Shown: positions 63,100 through 64,000 of the stretch, piece after piece | Position numbering within the stretch: the stretch's first letter is position 1 | Layout: each line of letters starts with the position of its first letter | NCBI RefSeq assembly: GCF_001913155.1 | Contig: NZ_CP018760.1 | Span: forward strand, 1,984,001 to 2,048,000 | Length of the DNA: 64,000 nt | DNA from: Maribacter hydrothermalis | GTDB taxonomy: Bacteria > Bacteroidota > Bacteroidia > Flavobacteriales > Flavobacteriaceae | Reading direction: 5' to 3' | Position numbers and translations under genes: made by a program | Notes under the pieces: model-generated | Told to the model about the DNA's origin: nothing | Database searches by the model: none | Seen by the model: the letters and a program-made list of their open reading frames with translations, nothing else

Positions 63100-64000
63100 A
63101 TGAAGAAGTTAATCTTTTTGGCGTTTGCTTTCGGTGTTTTTATTTCACCGAAGGTTTCTTGTGCCCAAGAAGAAGAGGAAAGAATTATAGTTGAAGAAAG
63201 TTCAGAAGTCTTTTTAGAAGATTATTCGGATACTTTTCAAGAGAACTTTTTTGAAGGATTAAAACAAAAGGGAATTCGTAATTATGACCGCGCTATTTCT
63301 CATTTTTTGGAATGTAAACGACTGCAACCGGGGAATACGGTAGTTTCATTTGAATTGGCTAAATTTCATTTGTACGATAAGCAATTTATACTTGCACAGG
63401 AATATGCATTGGAAGCACTCAACGGCGAGCCTGAGAATTATTGGTATGCAGAAACCTTGGTCAATGTCATAGATGCCAAAAAATCCGTCATTGAAGAGGT
63501 AAAAGGAGAATTACCTTGGAGCAATGTTGAGCTTAGAAATAATTTGTCAGAAATCTATTTTCTAAATGCCAATTATATGACCGCAAAGTCATTGTTGAAG
63601 GGGATTAAAGTTTCTAAAAAACAAGAATACCTAGAAAGTAAGATAAATGACTCTATATCCAAGCAACAAAAGAAACTGCTACCTGTGTCAAAAACTGAAA
63701 GTGCGGTACCTTCTGAAGATTTAAAGAGTGTAGAAGGTTATAAAGCTAAGATTGAGGTTATGCTTACTACAGCTTCTGACAATGCTATTTTGCTTGAAAC
63801 AACGGAGGAAGCCATGGAAAGTTTTCCTTCTCAGCCATATTTCTATTATGCCAATGGTGCTGCGCTAAATAGAGCTTTACAGCATAAAATTGCAATTGAT
63901 ATTTTAGAAACAGCTTTAGATTATCTAATTGAGGATGCACCTTTAGAAAATGCTATTTATAAAGAATTGGCAAATGCATATACCGCCACTAATAATACCT
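63100..64000 (+). CDS. TPR-repeat periplasmic protein (partial, runs off the window)
   Basis: Open from an ATG at 63100 to the window end (300 codons seen). Signal peptide MKKLIFLAFAFGVFISPKVSCAQ, an acidic stretch (EEEERIIVEESSEVFLED), then TPR-type helices: YDRAISHFLECKRLQPGNTV, FELAKFHLYDKQFILAQEYA, LSEIYFLNANYMTAKSLL and later YFYYANGAALNRALQHKIAI. Located after dut, 31 bp downstream. A scaffold role in the envelope is likely. No specific function can be given. Confidence 0.85.
   Translation, partial: MKKLIFLAFAFGVFISPKVSCAQEEEERIIVEESSEVFLEDYSDTFQENFFEGLKQKGIRNYDRAISHFLECKRLQPGNTVVSFELAKFHLYDKQFILAQEYALEALNGEPENYWYAETLVNVIDAKKSVIEEVKGELPWSNVELRNNLSEIYFLNANYMTAKSLLKGIKVSKKQEYLESKINDSISKQQKKLLPVSKTESAVPSEDLKSVEGYKAKIEVMLTTASDNAILLETTEEAMESFPSQPYFYYANGAALNRALQHKIAIDILETALDYLIEDAPLENAIYKELANAYTATNNT

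Overview
The window is low-GC chromosomal DNA from a marine-type member of the Flavobacteriaceae (Bacteroidota). The lineage call rests on TANNTTTG-type -7 promoter elements, weak Shine-Dalgarno signals, a SusC/SusD pair, the T9SS/gliding lipoprotein SprE (PorW) next to a bactofilin and an ATP synthase operon without atpD and atpC, and Flavobacteriia-specific DUF families (DUF6341, DUF6427, DUF4254, DUF5687, DUF6168). I saw no rRNA, tRNA, CRISPR array, transposase or prophage.

Region 1 (1-23.3 kb, + strand) is a surface-polysaccharide locus. It holds a dTDP-rhamnose set (rfbB-A-C-D, the last short at its C-terminus). Next comes a legionaminic-acid-type nonulosonate set: 4,6-dehydratase, aminotransferase, NeuD-like acetyltransferase, synthase, hydrolysing 2-epimerase, CBS-nucleotidyltransferase, CMP-transferase, and Gfo/Idh and SDR oxidoreductases. 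An FnIII-like lipoprotein, a small membrane protein, an acetyltransferase, a flippase and a candidate nonulosonate transferase follow. Two Wzy/WaaL-type membrane proteins, a GT4 transferase, an initiating phosphoglycosyltransferase and a UDP-xylose synthase complete it. Most genes overlap by a few bases. The exception is a 438-bp non-coding block after legC, bounded by a duplicated legC end.

Region 2 (23.3-27.5 kb) is housekeeping: purD, small DUF membrane proteins, DUF4254 and a GT9 transferase.

Region 3 (27.5-37.7 kb, - strand) is a TetR regulator plus an operon resembling arsenosugar biosynthesis loci: a TIGR04282-type glycosyltransferase, SusC, SusD, a sodium:solute symporter, a metallophosphoesterase fused to a CMD/AhpD-like domain, and an ArsS-like radical SAM protein. 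No ArsM-type methyltransferase is present. A shared ACCGACC-type motif lies upstream of tetR, the operon and the divergent htrA.

Region 4 (38-48.2 kb) holds htrA, a patatin, an SLC13 permease, an oxygenase-type ferredoxin reductase, a GH20-like enzyme flanked by direct repeats, a remnant of a T9SS type-B sorting domain, and a DUF5687/ABC exporter pair.

Region 5 (48.2-57.4 kb) is sprE, bactofilin, atpZ-like, DUF6168 and atpB-E-F-H-A-G. A four-helix-bundle (S23-type) gene sits between atpA and atpG, and heptad repeat arrays lie in several leaders.

Region 6 (57.4-64 kb) has an MFS exporter, an alpha/beta hydrolase with an ECF sigma factor and membrane partner, a lipoprotein, a second flippase, dut and a TPR protein cut by the window end.
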